DNA from: Lentzea indica
GTDB taxonomy: Bacteria > Actinomycetota > Actinomycetes > Mycobacteriales > Pseudonocardiaceae
NCBI RefSeq assembly: GCF_012184385.1
Contig: NZ_VSRL01000007.1
Coordinates: 27,424-91,423, forward strand
Direction of reading: 5' to 3'
Length of the DNA stretch: 64,000 nucleotides
The notes beneath the pieces were generated by a model. That model did not search any database and was not told where the DNA came from. It saw nothing but the letters and a program-made list of their open reading frames with translations. Below, one piece after another: positions 43,516-51,588 of the stretch. Every line of letters starts with the position of its first letter. Within the stretch, counting starts at the first letter, position 1. The position numbers and the translations under genes are program-made.

Positions 43516-44151
43516 ATGACGAACTCGGTGGAGAGCCCGCGGGAGCGCTACCGGGCCCAGGTGCGCGCGGAGGTCAAGCGGCACGCGTGGGAGCAGATCG
43601 CCTCGGCCGGGGTGACGGCGTTGTCGCTCAACGCCATCGCCAAGGAGATGGGCATGAGCGGCCCGGCCCTGTACCGGTACTTCGCCGGCCGCGATGAGCT
43701 GATCACCGCGCTCATCCGGGACGCCTACCGCAGCCTCGCCGACACCGTCCGCGCCGCGTTCGAGGCCGGCACCACCGTCGTGGGGCTCGCCGCCGTCATC
43801 AGGGAGTGGGCCCTGAGCGACCCGCACCGCTATCTGCTCATCTACGGCACCCCGGTGCCCGGCTACCACGCGCCCGACGAGATCACCGCGATCTCGAACG
43901 AGATCCTGGCGGTGTTGCTGGAGGTCTGCGCCGGCTCGTCGGAAGACCCTCCGAAGACCCCGTTCGACGTCCTGCTGGGAATGAACCGCGAGTGGGCGGG
44001 CGCTCTCCCGGCGTCGTCGGCGACCGTGCACCGCGCCCTGTCCTTCTGGACCCGCCTGCAGGGCGTGCTCTCGCTCGAGCTCGCCGGCCACTTCGCGCCC
44101 ATGGGGATCGATGCGGGCCTGCTCCTCGCCGAGGAAGTGGCGCAGCTGTGA
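43516..44151 (+). CDS. TetR-family transcriptional regulator
   Basis: A 211-residue repressor. The helix-turn-helix covers about residues 20-60 (SLNAIAKEMGMSGPALYRYFAGRDELITALI), and the C-terminal ligand domain has the TetR_C/WHG look (VIREWALSDPHRYLLIYGTPVPGYHAPDE). GGGAGG precedes the ATG. It is divergent from the small membrane protein, so it probably represses that gene. The stop directly abuts the DegV stop. Confidence 0.92.
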   Translation: MTNSVESPRERYRAQVRAEVKRHAWEQIASAGVTALSLNAIAKEMGMSGPALYRYFAGRDELITALIRDAYRSLADTVRAAFEAGTTVVGLAAVIREWALSDPHRYLLIYGTPVPGYHAPDEITAISNEILAVLLEVCAGSSEDPPKTPFDVLLGMNREWAGALPASSATVHRALSFWTRLQGVLSLELAGHFAPMGIDAGLLLAEEVAQL

Positions 44152-44994
44152 TCAGAACGGCGAGATCGTGACGGCCAGCGCGCCGGGACCCACGTTCGCG
44201 CCGATGGCCGCGCTGACCTGCGTGAGGACGACGTCACGGGCGTGCGGGATCCGCTTCTGCAGCAGCTGGAGGAGCTGGTGTCCCTCCTTTTCGGCCGCGA
44301 AGTGCTCGACCGCGAGGTCCACGTCGCGCCCGTAGGCGAGCGCCACGGCCTTGTCGACGAGCTTGCCGAGGGCGCGCTCCCTGCCGACGACCTTGTCGAA
44401 CGGCTCCACCTCGCCGTCGACGACCGTGAGCAGCGGCTTGACCGAGAGCGCGTCGCCGAAGAGCTTCGCCGCCGCGCTGACCCTGCCCGCCTGGCGCAGG
44501 TAGTGCAGCGTGTCGACGTAGATCAGCACGTGCGCGTCGCGGCCGCGTTGTTCGGCGACGCTTCGCGCGTGCTGGACGTTGCCGCCGGTCTGCACGATCC
44601 GCGCGGCAGCGAGTGCCGCGAACCCGAGCGTCATGCCCGACGAGTGCGAGTCCACGATGAACACGGGCACGCGCGACTTGGCCGCCGCCGCCTTCGCCGC
44701 GTCCGTCGCGGGCGAGAGCTTCGGCGTCACGTGCACGGAGACGATCGTCTCCGCGCCCTTGGCCCACGCGTCCTGGTAGGCCCAGAAGAACGCGTCCGGC
44801 GCCGGCGGCTGGGTCGTGATCGGGATCTGCGCCTCCATCGCCTGCAGCAGCCGGTCCGTCGGCACGTAGGCCTCGTCGATCAGCTCCGACCCGATCTTGA
44901 GCTGCATCGGGACCGTGATGATGTTGAACCGCTCCGCCAGACGGGCCGGGAGTGACGCGGTCGAGTCGGTGACGATGGCTACTCGTGAGGGCAC
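44152..44994 (-). CDS. DegV family protein, copy 1
   Basis: A 280-residue DegV-type lipid (fatty acid)-binding protein. The family start is RVAIVTDSTASLPARLAERFNI; VDSHSSGMTLGFAALAAARI and LIYVDTLHYLRQAGRVSAAAKLFGDALSVKPLL follow, with the C-terminal SAAIGANVGPGALAVTI. In firmicutes these proteins (FakB) present fatty acids to the kinase FakA. The GTG at 44994 gives a natural start. A paralogue lies at 48589-49431. Confidence 0.93.
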   Translation of the reverse strand: MPSRVAIVTDSTASLPARLAERFNIITVPMQLKIGSELIDEAYVPTDRLLQAMEAQIPITTQPPAPDAFFWAYQDAWAKGAETIVSVHVTPKLSPATDAAKAAAAKSRVPVFIVDSHSSGMTLGFAALAAARIVQTGGNVQHARSVAEQRGRDAHVLIYVDTLHYLRQAGRVSAAAKLFGDALSVKPLLTVVDGEVEPFDKVVGRERALGKLVDKAVALAYGRDVDLAVEHFAAEKEGHQLLQLLQKRIPHARDVVLTQVSAAIGANVGPGALAVTISPF

Positions 44995-45309
44995 GAACGA
45001 GAAGGTTAACCAAGCGTGATCGAAGTAGCCACGACCGATCGATGGCAATTCGTGTGATCTACGCCTGGATGGTTGCATTCCGTGTACGGCGAACGCGCGG
45101 AGTGATCCCCTCGGAAAGGCCTCTTACTTGACACAATCGGGTGACTGCTCGTTCTTTGGAGTTGATCTACGGGCGTCTTGTTTGCCCAGGAAACTGACGT
45201 TATTCCACGTGTTACAGGTGTCCGCTCTGTCCACTGTCGACGCTGGTTGGCGGTTCTGGCGGTGGGTAAGCTCGCACAATCTTCAGCCTGGTTGAGTGAG
45301 TAGGTGACC
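44995..45309. other. Intergenic region, 315 bases
   Basis: Between the DegV gene and the DivIVA-like gene, divergent. A TTGACA-like box at 45128-45133 (in ACTTGACACAATC) has no clear -10 at a normal distance, though GTTACA at 45213 and GGTAAG near 45267 are possible -10 boxes. No ORF with normal codon use, no repeats and no hairpin of note were seen. The promoter of the three-gene operon must be here. Confidence 0.6.
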
Positions 45310-46260
45310 ATGGGTGCAAAAGAGCAGGAACTGGTTCCGCTGCACGCCGGTTTCGACGTTGTCTACCGCGGTTTTCATCGACGTCAGGTCATCGAGCACA
45401 TCGAGAATCTCGAGGAGCAGCTGCGCTTCACGAGCCTCGACAGGGCCGAGGCTCTGGCGCAAGCCGCGGATTTGCGCAAGCTCCTGGAAATGACGCGCCA
45501 GGACCTGGAAGATGCGCGCGCCAGGATCGAACGCCTGGAATCCACCTCCGGCACCCACGCGGGCGCCACCGAACGGATGCACCGCATGCTTCGCCTCGCC
45601 GAGGACGAAGCCGCCGAGATGCACCTGCAGGCCGAACGCGAGTGCAACGACCTCCGCGCCCGCACCGACGTCGAGGTCGCCGCGTTGCGCGCCGACGCCG
45701 AACGTGAGGCTGCCGCCATGCGTTCCGAGGCCGAGGCCGAGCTCTACGCCTCGCGCCAGGACTGCGCCACGCGTGCCGCGGCCATGGAACGGCGTGAGAT
45801 CGAGATGGAACGCCGCTGCGCCGACCTCGAAGCCCAGCACCGCCAGCGCGCCGACGAGGTGGAGCGCGAGTGCGCCGAGGCGGTGGCCCAGGCGCAGACC
45901 GACGCCGACCGGCTGCTGCGTGAGACCGCTCTCCAGTGCAACTCCCTGGAGGCCGACTCCGAGCGCAAGCGCGAGAAGGCGCAGCAGTTCTTCGAGCTCA
46001 CCATGACCCGCCGCCGCAACGAGGCCGCGCAGCACCTGCGGGAGCAGGAGGCGCTGGCCAAGGCGCGGGCCGAGTTCGTGGTGAAGGTGGCGTGCCGCGA
46101 GGCCAATCGCCGTCTGGCCGAGGTCGCCGCACGGACCGATGAGCTGCACGAGCTGAAGCGGGTCGTCCACTCGCAACTGTCCGCGGCACGTGCGGCCCTG
46201 TCGGTGGCCGCTGATCGTGTTGCCCCGGTGTTGATACCGGAACAGGTCGCTGCGTCGTGA
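45310..46260 (+). CDS. DivIVA-like coiled-coil protein
   Basis: A 316-residue protein. The N-terminus HAGFDVVYRGFHRRQVIEHIENLEEQLRF resembles the DivIVA lipid-binding start, then nearly the whole chain is heptad-repeat coiled coil with many Arg/Glu (about residues 30-285), ending in RVAPVLIPEQVAAS. It may assemble as a scaffold at the membrane or pole. It leads an operon with an OmpA-like protein (overlap 4 bases) and an acidic membrane protein. No specific match to Wag31 beyond the N-terminus. Confidence 0.75.
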   Translation: MGAKEQELVPLHAGFDVVYRGFHRRQVIEHIENLEEQLRFTSLDRAEALAQAADLRKLLEMTRQDLEDARARIERLESTSGTHAGATERMHRMLRLAEDEAAEMHLQAERECNDLRARTDVEVAALRADAEREAAAMRSEAEAELYASRQDCATRAAAMERREIEMERRCADLEAQHRQRADEVERECAEAVAQAQTDADRLLRETALQCNSLEADSERKREKAQQFFELTMTRRRNEAAQHLREQEALAKARAEFVVKVACREANRRLAEVAARTDELHELKRVVHSQLSAARAALSVAADRVAPVLIPEQVAAS

Positions 46261-46811
46261 AGCGCTGGGTCCCGTTGGTCGTCGGTGCGTTGATGGTGCC
46301 CGCTTCGGCGACGGTGTTCGGGTTCTCGGTGTACGGCGAGGAACTGACGACGGCGCTGTCGTCGTCGCCCGCCGTGCCCGCTGTTCACGAAGGCCCGGTA
46401 CCGGTGGAGGACTTCGTCGCGCCCCTGCGGATGGAGCCGCCCGCACCGCCGCTGTTGTCCCCGGCCGTCGCCCAGCAGCACGTGCGCGACTTGTTCTCGT
46501 CGCATGCCGTCAAGGGCATCACGTTCGCGCCGGGCACGTCGTCCTTGGTGGGCAGGGGCGAGGACGTGCGACGGAGCCTGGCCAGCGTGCTGCGCAACGC
46601 CACCGGCTCGGTGACGTTGGTGGCCCACGCGTGGAACGGCGAGACCGCCTCGCACCGGTGCGACGTGCTCGCGATGGAAAGGGCCGGCCTGGTGCGGCAG
46701 TACCTGGCCGAGCAGGGGGTGGACAGCGTCATCACCACTCGAGTGATCGTGGACCCCGTCTGGGGTCCACCCTCGGACGGCGGACCTCAGGTCGACGTCC
46801 TCGTCGTATAG
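46257..46811 (+). CDS. Membrane-anchored OmpA-like domain protein
   Basis: A 184-residue protein with a signal/anchor at the start (RWVPLVVGALMVPASATVFGFSV), a short Pro/Ala linker, and a C-terminal OmpA-like domain. The segment is GITFAPGTSSLVGRGEDVRRSLASVL and TLVAHAWNGETASHRCDVLAMERAGLVRQYLAEQGV. OmpA-like domains bind peptidoglycan. GTG start overlaps the DivIVA-like stop. The three products could link a cytoplasmic scaffold with the cell wall. Confidence 0.75.
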   Translation: MKRWVPLVVGALMVPASATVFGFSVYGEELTTALSSSPAVPAVHEGPVPVEDFVAPLRMEPPAPPLLSPAVAQQHVRDLFSSHAVKGITFAPGTSSLVGRGEDVRRSLASVLRNATGSVTLVAHAWNGETASHRCDVLAMERAGLVRQYLAEQGVDSVITTRVIVDPVWGPPSDGGPQVDVLVV

Positions 46812-46826
46812 GCAGGAGCCTTCGCA

Positions 46827-47492
46827 ATGGCAGGGGCCGTCGGGATCGTCTTCGGGTTGTGCGTGCTGTCCTTCACGTTAGGGGCAGCGCTGATGTACGT
46901 GCTGGTGCGGCGTCGCGAGGACAGAGCTTCGGTGTCTTCTGCTTCGGACGTGCCGGCTGAGCGCGTGTGGGCGGAGAAGCCCGTGGCCGTCGAGCCGGTC
47001 GAGGACGACTACGACTCGCGGCCGATCCACCGCAATCCCGTGGTGGGGTTGCCGCAGCTGGAACCGGCGCTGGCGGTGCTGGCCGAGCCGGTCGGGGAAG
47101 CCGAAAGTGTCGGTGCTGACCGATACGATCGGGATGGGGACCTCGATCCCCCCGTGGGGGAACTTGAAGCCCCCGAATCAACGGTAGCGGCCGGCACCGA
47201 CAGTCCTGAGATCGTCGACGAGGCCGAGCCGCTCGAACCTGAGCCGGTCGCGGAGGCCGAACCAGAGCCGGTCGAGGGCGTCGTGGAGGAGCCCGAACCA
47301 GAGCCGGAGCCGGTCGAGGACGTCGTCGAAGAGCCGGAACAGGTTCCGGAAGAACCCGTCGTGGCTGCCGAGTTGCCACCGCCTGCCGCGCCCCAGCGGG
47401 TGGAGCAGACGACGTGGGTGGAGCGCGAAGACTTCCGTCAGCGCTACCTGAGGACGTTCGAAGAGGTGCGCCGCAAGGCGGGCAGCAACTAG
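46827..47492 (+). CDS. Single-pass membrane protein with acidic Glu/Pro/Val repeats
   Basis: A 221-residue protein with one hydrophobic helix at the start (AVGIVFGLCVLSFTLGAALMYVLV) followed by RRRED, so the rest is cytoplasmic. The tail contains repeated EPEPVE(D/G)VVEEPE blocks at about residues 125-185 and ends in a helical WVEREDFRQRYLRTFEEVRRKAGS. No known domain. Third gene of the DivIVA-like operon; spacing 15 bases. Confidence 0.7.
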   Translation: MAGAVGIVFGLCVLSFTLGAALMYVLVRRREDRASVSSASDVPAERVWAEKPVAVEPVEDDYDSRPIHRNPVVGLPQLEPALAVLAEPVGEAESVGADRYDRDGDLDPPVGELEAPESTVAAGTDSPEIVDEAEPLEPEPVAEAEPEPVEGVVEEPEPEPEPVEDVVEEPEQVPEEPVVAAELPPPAAPQRVEQTTWVEREDFRQRYLRTFEEVRRKAGSN

Positions 47493-47497
47493 TCGGT

Positions 47498-47535
47498 GTC
47501 CGAAAGTCGTCGGTTGTTGTCCGAAACTCGCCGGA
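47498..47535. promoter_or_regulatory. Two 17-bp direct repeats spaced by exactly 21 bp
   Basis: TGTCCGAAAGTCGTCGG (47498-47514) and TGTCCGAAACTCGCCGG (47519-47535) match at 15 of 17 positions and start 21 bases apart, i.e. two helical turns. They sit between the end of the acidic protein gene and the ATG at 47569. A regulator binding in tandem on one face of the helix is the likely explanation. Confidence 0.65.
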
Positions 47536-47568
47536 CTTCCATTGGTGGCTGCTGATATCACTTGGATC

Positions 47569-48378
47569 ATGACTTCCGCCGCTGACCGCACGAAGCTCTT
47601 CCACGCCCTCCACCAGCAGGGCGGGCTCGCCCTCCCCAACGCCTGGGACGTCGCCTCCGCCCTCATCGTCGAGGCGGCCGGTGCCAAGGCGGTCGCCACC
47701 ACGAGCGCCGGCGTCGCGTGGAGCCTCGGCGCCCCGGACGGCGACGCGGTGGACCGCGACCTCGTGATCGGGCTCGTCGCCAGGATCGCGAAGGCGGTCA
47801 GCGTCCCGGTGACGGCGGACATCGAGTCCGGCTTCGGCAAGGACGCGAAAGAGGTCGGCGACACCGCGAGGGCGGTCAGCGAGGCGGGCGCGTCCGGCGT
47901 GAACATCGAAGACGGCCACGAAGGCTCCGTGCGAGACGCGCAGGAGCAGAAGGAACGTCTTGCGGCAGCACGAGAAGCTGCCCCGGATCTCTACATCAAC
48001 GCCAGGATCGACGTGTACCTGCGCGAGGTCGGCGCGCCGGAGGACCGCCTCCAGCTCGTGCTGGACCGCGCCAGGACCTACCTCGAAGCGGGTGCGAGCG
48101 GCATCTTCGTGCCCGGTGTGACCGATCTCGGCACCGTGCGGGAACTGGCGAACGGCATCGACGCTCCGCTCAACGTCCTCGCCGGGCCCGGCGCGCCCGC
48201 GGTCGACGAGCTGGCGGCCGCGGGCGCGGCCAGGATCAGCGTCGGTGAAGCGCTCGCCTCAGCGGCCTACGCGGCTGCCAAGAAGGCAGCCGAGGAGTTG
48301 CTGACGAAGGGCACCTACGACAGCGCGAGCGAAGGCCTGAGCTGCGACGAACTCAACGCGCTGTTCCGACACAACTAG
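47569..48378 (+). CDS. Isocitrate lyase/PEP mutase family enzyme
   Basis: A 269-residue TIM-barrel enzyme. It starts RTKLFHALHQQGGLALPNAWDVASA and has VTADIESGFG and VNIEDGHEGSVRD, the Mg2+-binding and catalytic region, and INARIDVYL. The group includes methylisocitrate lyase-like and oxaloacetate decarboxylase-like proteins. The catalytic Cys of isocitrate lyase is not present, so C-C lyase or hydrolase activity on another 2-oxo acid is likely. Convergent with the small basic ORF (4-base overlap). Confidence 0.9.
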   Translation: MTSAADRTKLFHALHQQGGLALPNAWDVASALIVEAAGAKAVATTSAGVAWSLGAPDGDAVDRDLVIGLVARIAKAVSVPVTADIESGFGKDAKEVGDTARAVSEAGASGVNIEDGHEGSVRDAQEQKERLAAAREAAPDLYINARIDVYLREVGAPEDRLQLVLDRARTYLEAGASGIFVPGVTDLGTVRELANGIDAPLNVLAGPGAPAVDELAAAGAARISVGEALASAAYAAAKKAAEELLTKGTYDSASEGLSCDELNALFRHN

Positions 48379-48524
48379 TGCCGCTTGCCGCGAAGCTTGC
48401 GCAGCAACTGTTCGGCCTTGGCGCGCTTGCGCGGGTCCTGAGCCATCTGCCGGGCCTTGGCTTGTAGCTTGTGGCCCTGCGGGCTGCGCAGGAACCTGGT
48501 GATCTTGTCCATGAACGAGGCCAT
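48375..48524 (-). CDS. Small basic protein, 49 residues
   Basis: The minus-strand ORF reads MASFMDKITRFLRSPQGHKL, then 29 Lys/Arg/Gln/Ala-rich residues up to a TAG. GGAGG lies 4 bases before the ATG. Codon use shows the high third-position GC of the neighbours. The product is amphipathic and strongly basic, which fits a nucleic-acid- or ribosome-associated small protein, or a membrane-binding peptide. Function is unknown. It is just downstream of the second DegV gene on the same strand (65 bases). Confidence 0.8.
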   Translation of the reverse strand: MASFMDKITRFLRSPQGHKLQAKARQMAQDPRKRAKAEQLLRKLRGKRH

Positions 48525-48588
48525 CGGTCCTCCAGGTGTCCGTTACGTCCAGTTCAACGGACGGAACAGCACCCGGAGTTCCCGAAGA

Positions 48589-49431
48589 TCAGACCGGCGA
48601 AACGGTGATGCCCAGTGCACCGGGGCCCACGTGGGCGCCGATGGCCGAGCTGACCTGCGTCAACATGAACTGGCGGACGTTGGGCACACCGCGCCGTAGC
48701 TTGCGCAGCAACCGCTGGGCCTTCTCGGCCGCGTCGAAGTGCTCCACAGCGACGTCCACGGTCTCGGCACCCGCCCGCTTGATCGCGATTTCCAGCATCC
48801 GGTTCAGCGCGCGGTCGGCGCCCATCACGCGGTCCAGCGGCGTGATCTGGGCGTCGGCCATGGTCAGCAGCGGCTTCATCGACAGGGCGGAGCCGACCAG
48901 GGCCGCCGCGGCACCGATGCGGCCGCCGCGCCGCAGGTACTCGAGCGTGTCCACGTAGATCAGCTCGGTGGATCTGTCGAAGCGGCGCTGTGCGGTCGCG
49001 AGCACTCTGTCCACGCCGCCGCCCGCTTCGGCCACCTTGGCGGCGGCCTGGACCGCGTAGCCGATGCTCATCCCGCAGGTGTGGGTGTCGATGACGTGCA
49101 CGGGCACGCGGACCTGGGCGGCGGCGGTACGGGCCGCCTCGACGGTCGCGGACAGCCGGCCGGACACGTGCACGGACACGATCGAGCGGACGCCCTGCGC
49201 CACCAGGTCGGAGTACGTCCAGAAGAACGCGCCGGGATCGGGCGGAATCGTCGCCACGGGAACGTTCGAACGCATGGCCGAGACCAGCTCGGGGACCGGG
49301 ATGCGGGACTCGTCGTCGGTGTGGTCGCCGATCCGCACCTGGATCTGGACCACCTCGATGCCGAGTTGATCAGTCAGCTTCACCGGGAGACAGGCCGTGG
49401 AGTCGGTCACGATAGCTACCCGCCGGTACAT
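48589..49431 (-). CDS. DegV family protein, copy 2
   Basis: A 280-residue fatty-acid-binding-like protein. It starts YRRVAIVTDSTACLPVKLTDQLGI, then SIVSVHVSGRLSATVEAAR, VIDTHTCGMSIGYAVQAAAKV and the end SAIGAHVGPGALGITVSPV. It matches copy 1 in length and in every conserved block. The ATG at 49431 was chosen; the long in-frame upstream stretch is antisense to etfB and not real. It diverges from etfBA. Confidence 0.93.
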   Translation of the reverse strand: MYRRVAIVTDSTACLPVKLTDQLGIEVVQIQVRIGDHTDDESRIPVPELVSAMRSNVPVATIPPDPGAFFWTYSDLVAQGVRSIVSVHVSGRLSATVEAARTAAAQVRVPVHVIDTHTCGMSIGYAVQAAAKVAEAGGGVDRVLATAQRRFDRSTELIYVDTLEYLRRGGRIGAAAALVGSALSMKPLLTMADAQITPLDRVMGADRALNRMLEIAIKRAGAETVDVAVEHFDAAEKAQRLLRKLRRGVPNVRQFMLTQVSSAIGAHVGPGALGITVSPV

Positions 49432-49486
49432 GACGAGCCAGCGTAGTCCCCCGAATGGGTTAGGTCTCAAAAGGTGTCGTGCAGGG

Positions 49487-49551
49487 GTGACAACTGTCAC
49501 GCTAGCAGGGTGCTTGCTGCCGTTTGCAGGGGTGCTACTGGCGGGTAACAT
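49487..49551 (+). promoter_or_regulatory. etfBA promoter with upstream palindrome
   Basis: A possible -35 TTGCAG (49524-49529) and -10 TAACAT (49546-49551) are 16 bases apart. Upstream is GTGACA-AC-TGTCAC (49487-49500), a perfect inverted repeat that could be a repressor or activator site. It also lies 56 bases from the DegV start on the other strand. Confidence 0.6.
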
Positions 49552-49647
49552 CCGGGTGATGGCAGGGTCGTGAACACCCGGCGGCGCAGTCCCTAGAGTC
49601 CTCCGCGCAAGCGTCGCCGCCCGTCCGCAGGAGGTCGAAGAGGACCT

Positions 49648-50430
49648 ATGAACATTGTTGTCCTGGTCAAGCAGGTGCCTGACACCTGGTCCGAGCGCAA
49701 GCTCACCGACGCCGACCACACCCTTGACCGCGAGTCCGCGGATGCAGTGCTCGACGAGATCAACGAGCGCGCCGTCGAAGAGGCTCTGCAGCTGCAGGAA
49801 GCCCACGGCGGCGAGGTCACCGTCATCGCGATGGGTCCCGACCGCGCCACCGACGCCATTCGCAAGGCGCTGTCGATGGGTGCCGACAAGGCGATCCACG
49901 TGAGCGACGAGGCGCTGCACGGTTCGGACGTGCTGGCCACGGCGAAGGTCCTCGCGAAGGCGATCGGCACGGTCGAGAACGTCGACCTGGTCATCGCGGG
50001 CAACGAGGCGACCGACGGCCGCGCGGGTGCTGTTCCGGCAATCCTCGCCGAGCTGCTCGGCCTGCCGCAGGTCACCCAGCTGCGCAAGGTCACCGTCGAG
50101 GGCACCACGATCAAGGGCGAGCGCGAGACCGACGAGGGCGTCGCGTTCCTCGAGGCGTCGCTCCCGGCCGTGGTCTCCGTGACCGAGAAGATCAACGAGC
50201 CGCGTTACCCGTCCTTCAAGGGCATCATGGCCGCGAAGAAGAAGCCCGTCTCCACGCTCACCGTGGCGGACCTGGGCATCGACGCGTCCGAGGTCGGCCT
50301 GTCCGGTGCGTGGACCCAGGTGCTGGAGGCGGCCCCGAAGCCGCCGCGCAGCGCGGGTCAGCGCGTCGAGGACGGTGGCGACGGCGGCGCGAAGATCGCC
50401 GAGTTCCTCGTCGGCCAGAAGCTCATCTGA
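49648..50430 (+). CDS. etfB: Electron transfer flavoprotein beta subunit
   Basis: A 260-residue EtfB. It starts NIVVLVKQVPDTWSERKL; it has AMGPDRATDAIRKALSMGADKAIHV (AMP-binding loop) and AGNEATDGRAGAVPAILAELLGLPQ. It pairs with EtfA (next gene, 22 bases downstream) to carry electrons from acyl-CoA dehydrogenases to the respiratory chain. Matches the position of Rv3029c (fixA) in M. tuberculosis. AGGAGG is near 49630. Confidence 0.97.
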   Translation: MNIVVLVKQVPDTWSERKLTDADHTLDRESADAVLDEINERAVEEALQLQEAHGGEVTVIAMGPDRATDAIRKALSMGADKAIHVSDEALHGSDVLATAKVLAKAIGTVENVDLVIAGNEATDGRAGAVPAILAELLGLPQVTQLRKVTVEGTTIKGERETDEGVAFLEASLPAVVSVTEKINEPRYPSFKGIMAAKKKPVSTLTVADLGIDASEVGLSGAWTQVLEAAPKPPRSAGQRVEDGGDGGAKIAEFLVGQKLI

Positions 50431-50452
50431 GAAGGATTGGGAGGGAAGAGAA

Positions 50453-51406
50453 ATGTCTGAAGTCCTGGTCCTGGTCGACCACGTCGACGGCGACGTCAAG
50501 AAGGTCAGCTACGAGCTGCTGACGGCCGCGCGCCGCCTGGGTACCCCGGCCGCCGTGGTCGTGGGCGCGCCCGGCACCGCGTCGAAGATCCGCGAGTCGC
50601 TCGGGAAGTACGGCGCGGCGAAGGTCTACGCCGTCGAGTCCGACGACGCCGTCAACTTCCTGACGACCCCGAAGGTCGACGCGCTGGCCGCACTCGCCCC
50701 GAACTCGTCCGCGGTGCTCGTCTCCGCGACCGTCGAGGGCAAGGAGGTCGCCGGCCGTCTCGCCGTGCGCATCGACTCCGGCTGGCTGGTCGACGTCGTG
50801 GACGTCGAGGCCGACGGCACCGGCGTGCAGTCCATCTTCGGTGGCGCGTTCGTCGTCAAGGCGAAGGTCAGCAAGGGCACCCCGATCATCACCGTCCGCC
50901 CCGGCGGCGTCGAGGCCGAGGAGTCGGCCGCGGACGCCGTGCTGGACGAGTCGGTCTCCGTCTCCGTGGACGCCGCCAAGTCCGCCCGCGTGACCTCGCG
51001 CGAGGCCGTCGTCGGTGGCGACCGCCCCGAGCTCACCGAGGCCTCGGTCGTCGTCTCCGGTGGCCGCGGTGTCGGCTCGGCGGAGAAGTTCTCCGTCGTC
51101 GAGGAGCTGGCCGACTCGCTCGGTGCCGCCGTCGGTGCCTCGCGCGCCGCCGTCGACTCGGGCTACTACCCGCACCAGTTCCAGGTCGGCCAGACCGGTA
51201 AGACGGTCTCGCCGCAGCTGTACGTGGCGCTGGGCATCTCCGGTGCCATCCAGCACCGTGCGGGCATGCAGACCTCGAAGACGATCGTCGCGGTCAACAA
51301 GGACCCCGAGGCCCCGATCTTCGAGATCGCCGACTTCGGTGTGGTGGGCGACCTGTTCAACGTCGCGCCGCAGCTGACCGACGAGGTCAAGAAGCGCAAG
51401 GGCTGA
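50453..51406 (+). CDS. etfA: Electron transfer flavoprotein alpha subunit
   Basis: A 317-residue EtfA. The N-terminal part is [21 protein letters not shown], and the FAD domain shows [66 protein letters not shown] and [28 protein letters not shown] sits at the C-terminal domain. Equivalent to Rv3028c (fixB). A rho-independent-type hairpin follows the stop. Confidence 0.97.
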   Translation: MSEVLVLVDHVDGDVKKVSYELLTAARRLGTPAAVVVGAPGTASKIRESLGKYGAAKVYAVESDDAVNFLTTPKVDALAALAPNSSAVLVSATVEGKEVAGRLAVRIDSGWLVDVVDVEADGTGVQSIFGGAFVVKAKVSKGTPIITVRPGGVEAEESAADAVLDESVSVSVDAAKSARVTSREAVVGGDRPELTEASVVVSGGRGVGSAEKFSVVEELADSLGAAVGASRAAVDSGYYPHQFQVGQTGKTVSPQLYVALGISGAIQHRAGMQTSKTIVAVNKDPEAPIFEIADFGVVGDLFNVAPQLTDEVKKRKG

Positions 51407-51420
51407 GCACTCCCGCTCAC

Positions 51421-51454
51421 GAATGGCCGTCCCGCCTCGGCGGGGCGGCCATTC
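51421..51454 (+). terminator. Hairpin terminator after etfA
   Basis: GAATGGCCGTCCCGCC (51421-51436) pairs with GGCGGGGCGGCCATTC (51439-51454), 16 bp with one wobble pair and a 2-base apex (effectively a CTCG tetraloop). No U-run follows, as is common in actinomycetes. It is 15 bases after the etfA stop. Confidence 0.85.
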
Positions 51455-51588
51455 GCCTGTTTCGAGGGCGGAGGCACAGGCGTGCCGACGACCAGGCTCT
51501 GACACCACCGGCGGTTAACCCGACTGCCACTGAGAGGTCATCGGTTTGACCTGCTGTCATTCGCCAATCCGGCTTCACCCTGGTTCGT

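Noticed and set aside
48589..50499. 636-codon minus ORF including DegV copy 2
   Set aside because: The part upstream of 49431 is antisense to etfB and has no family resemblance.
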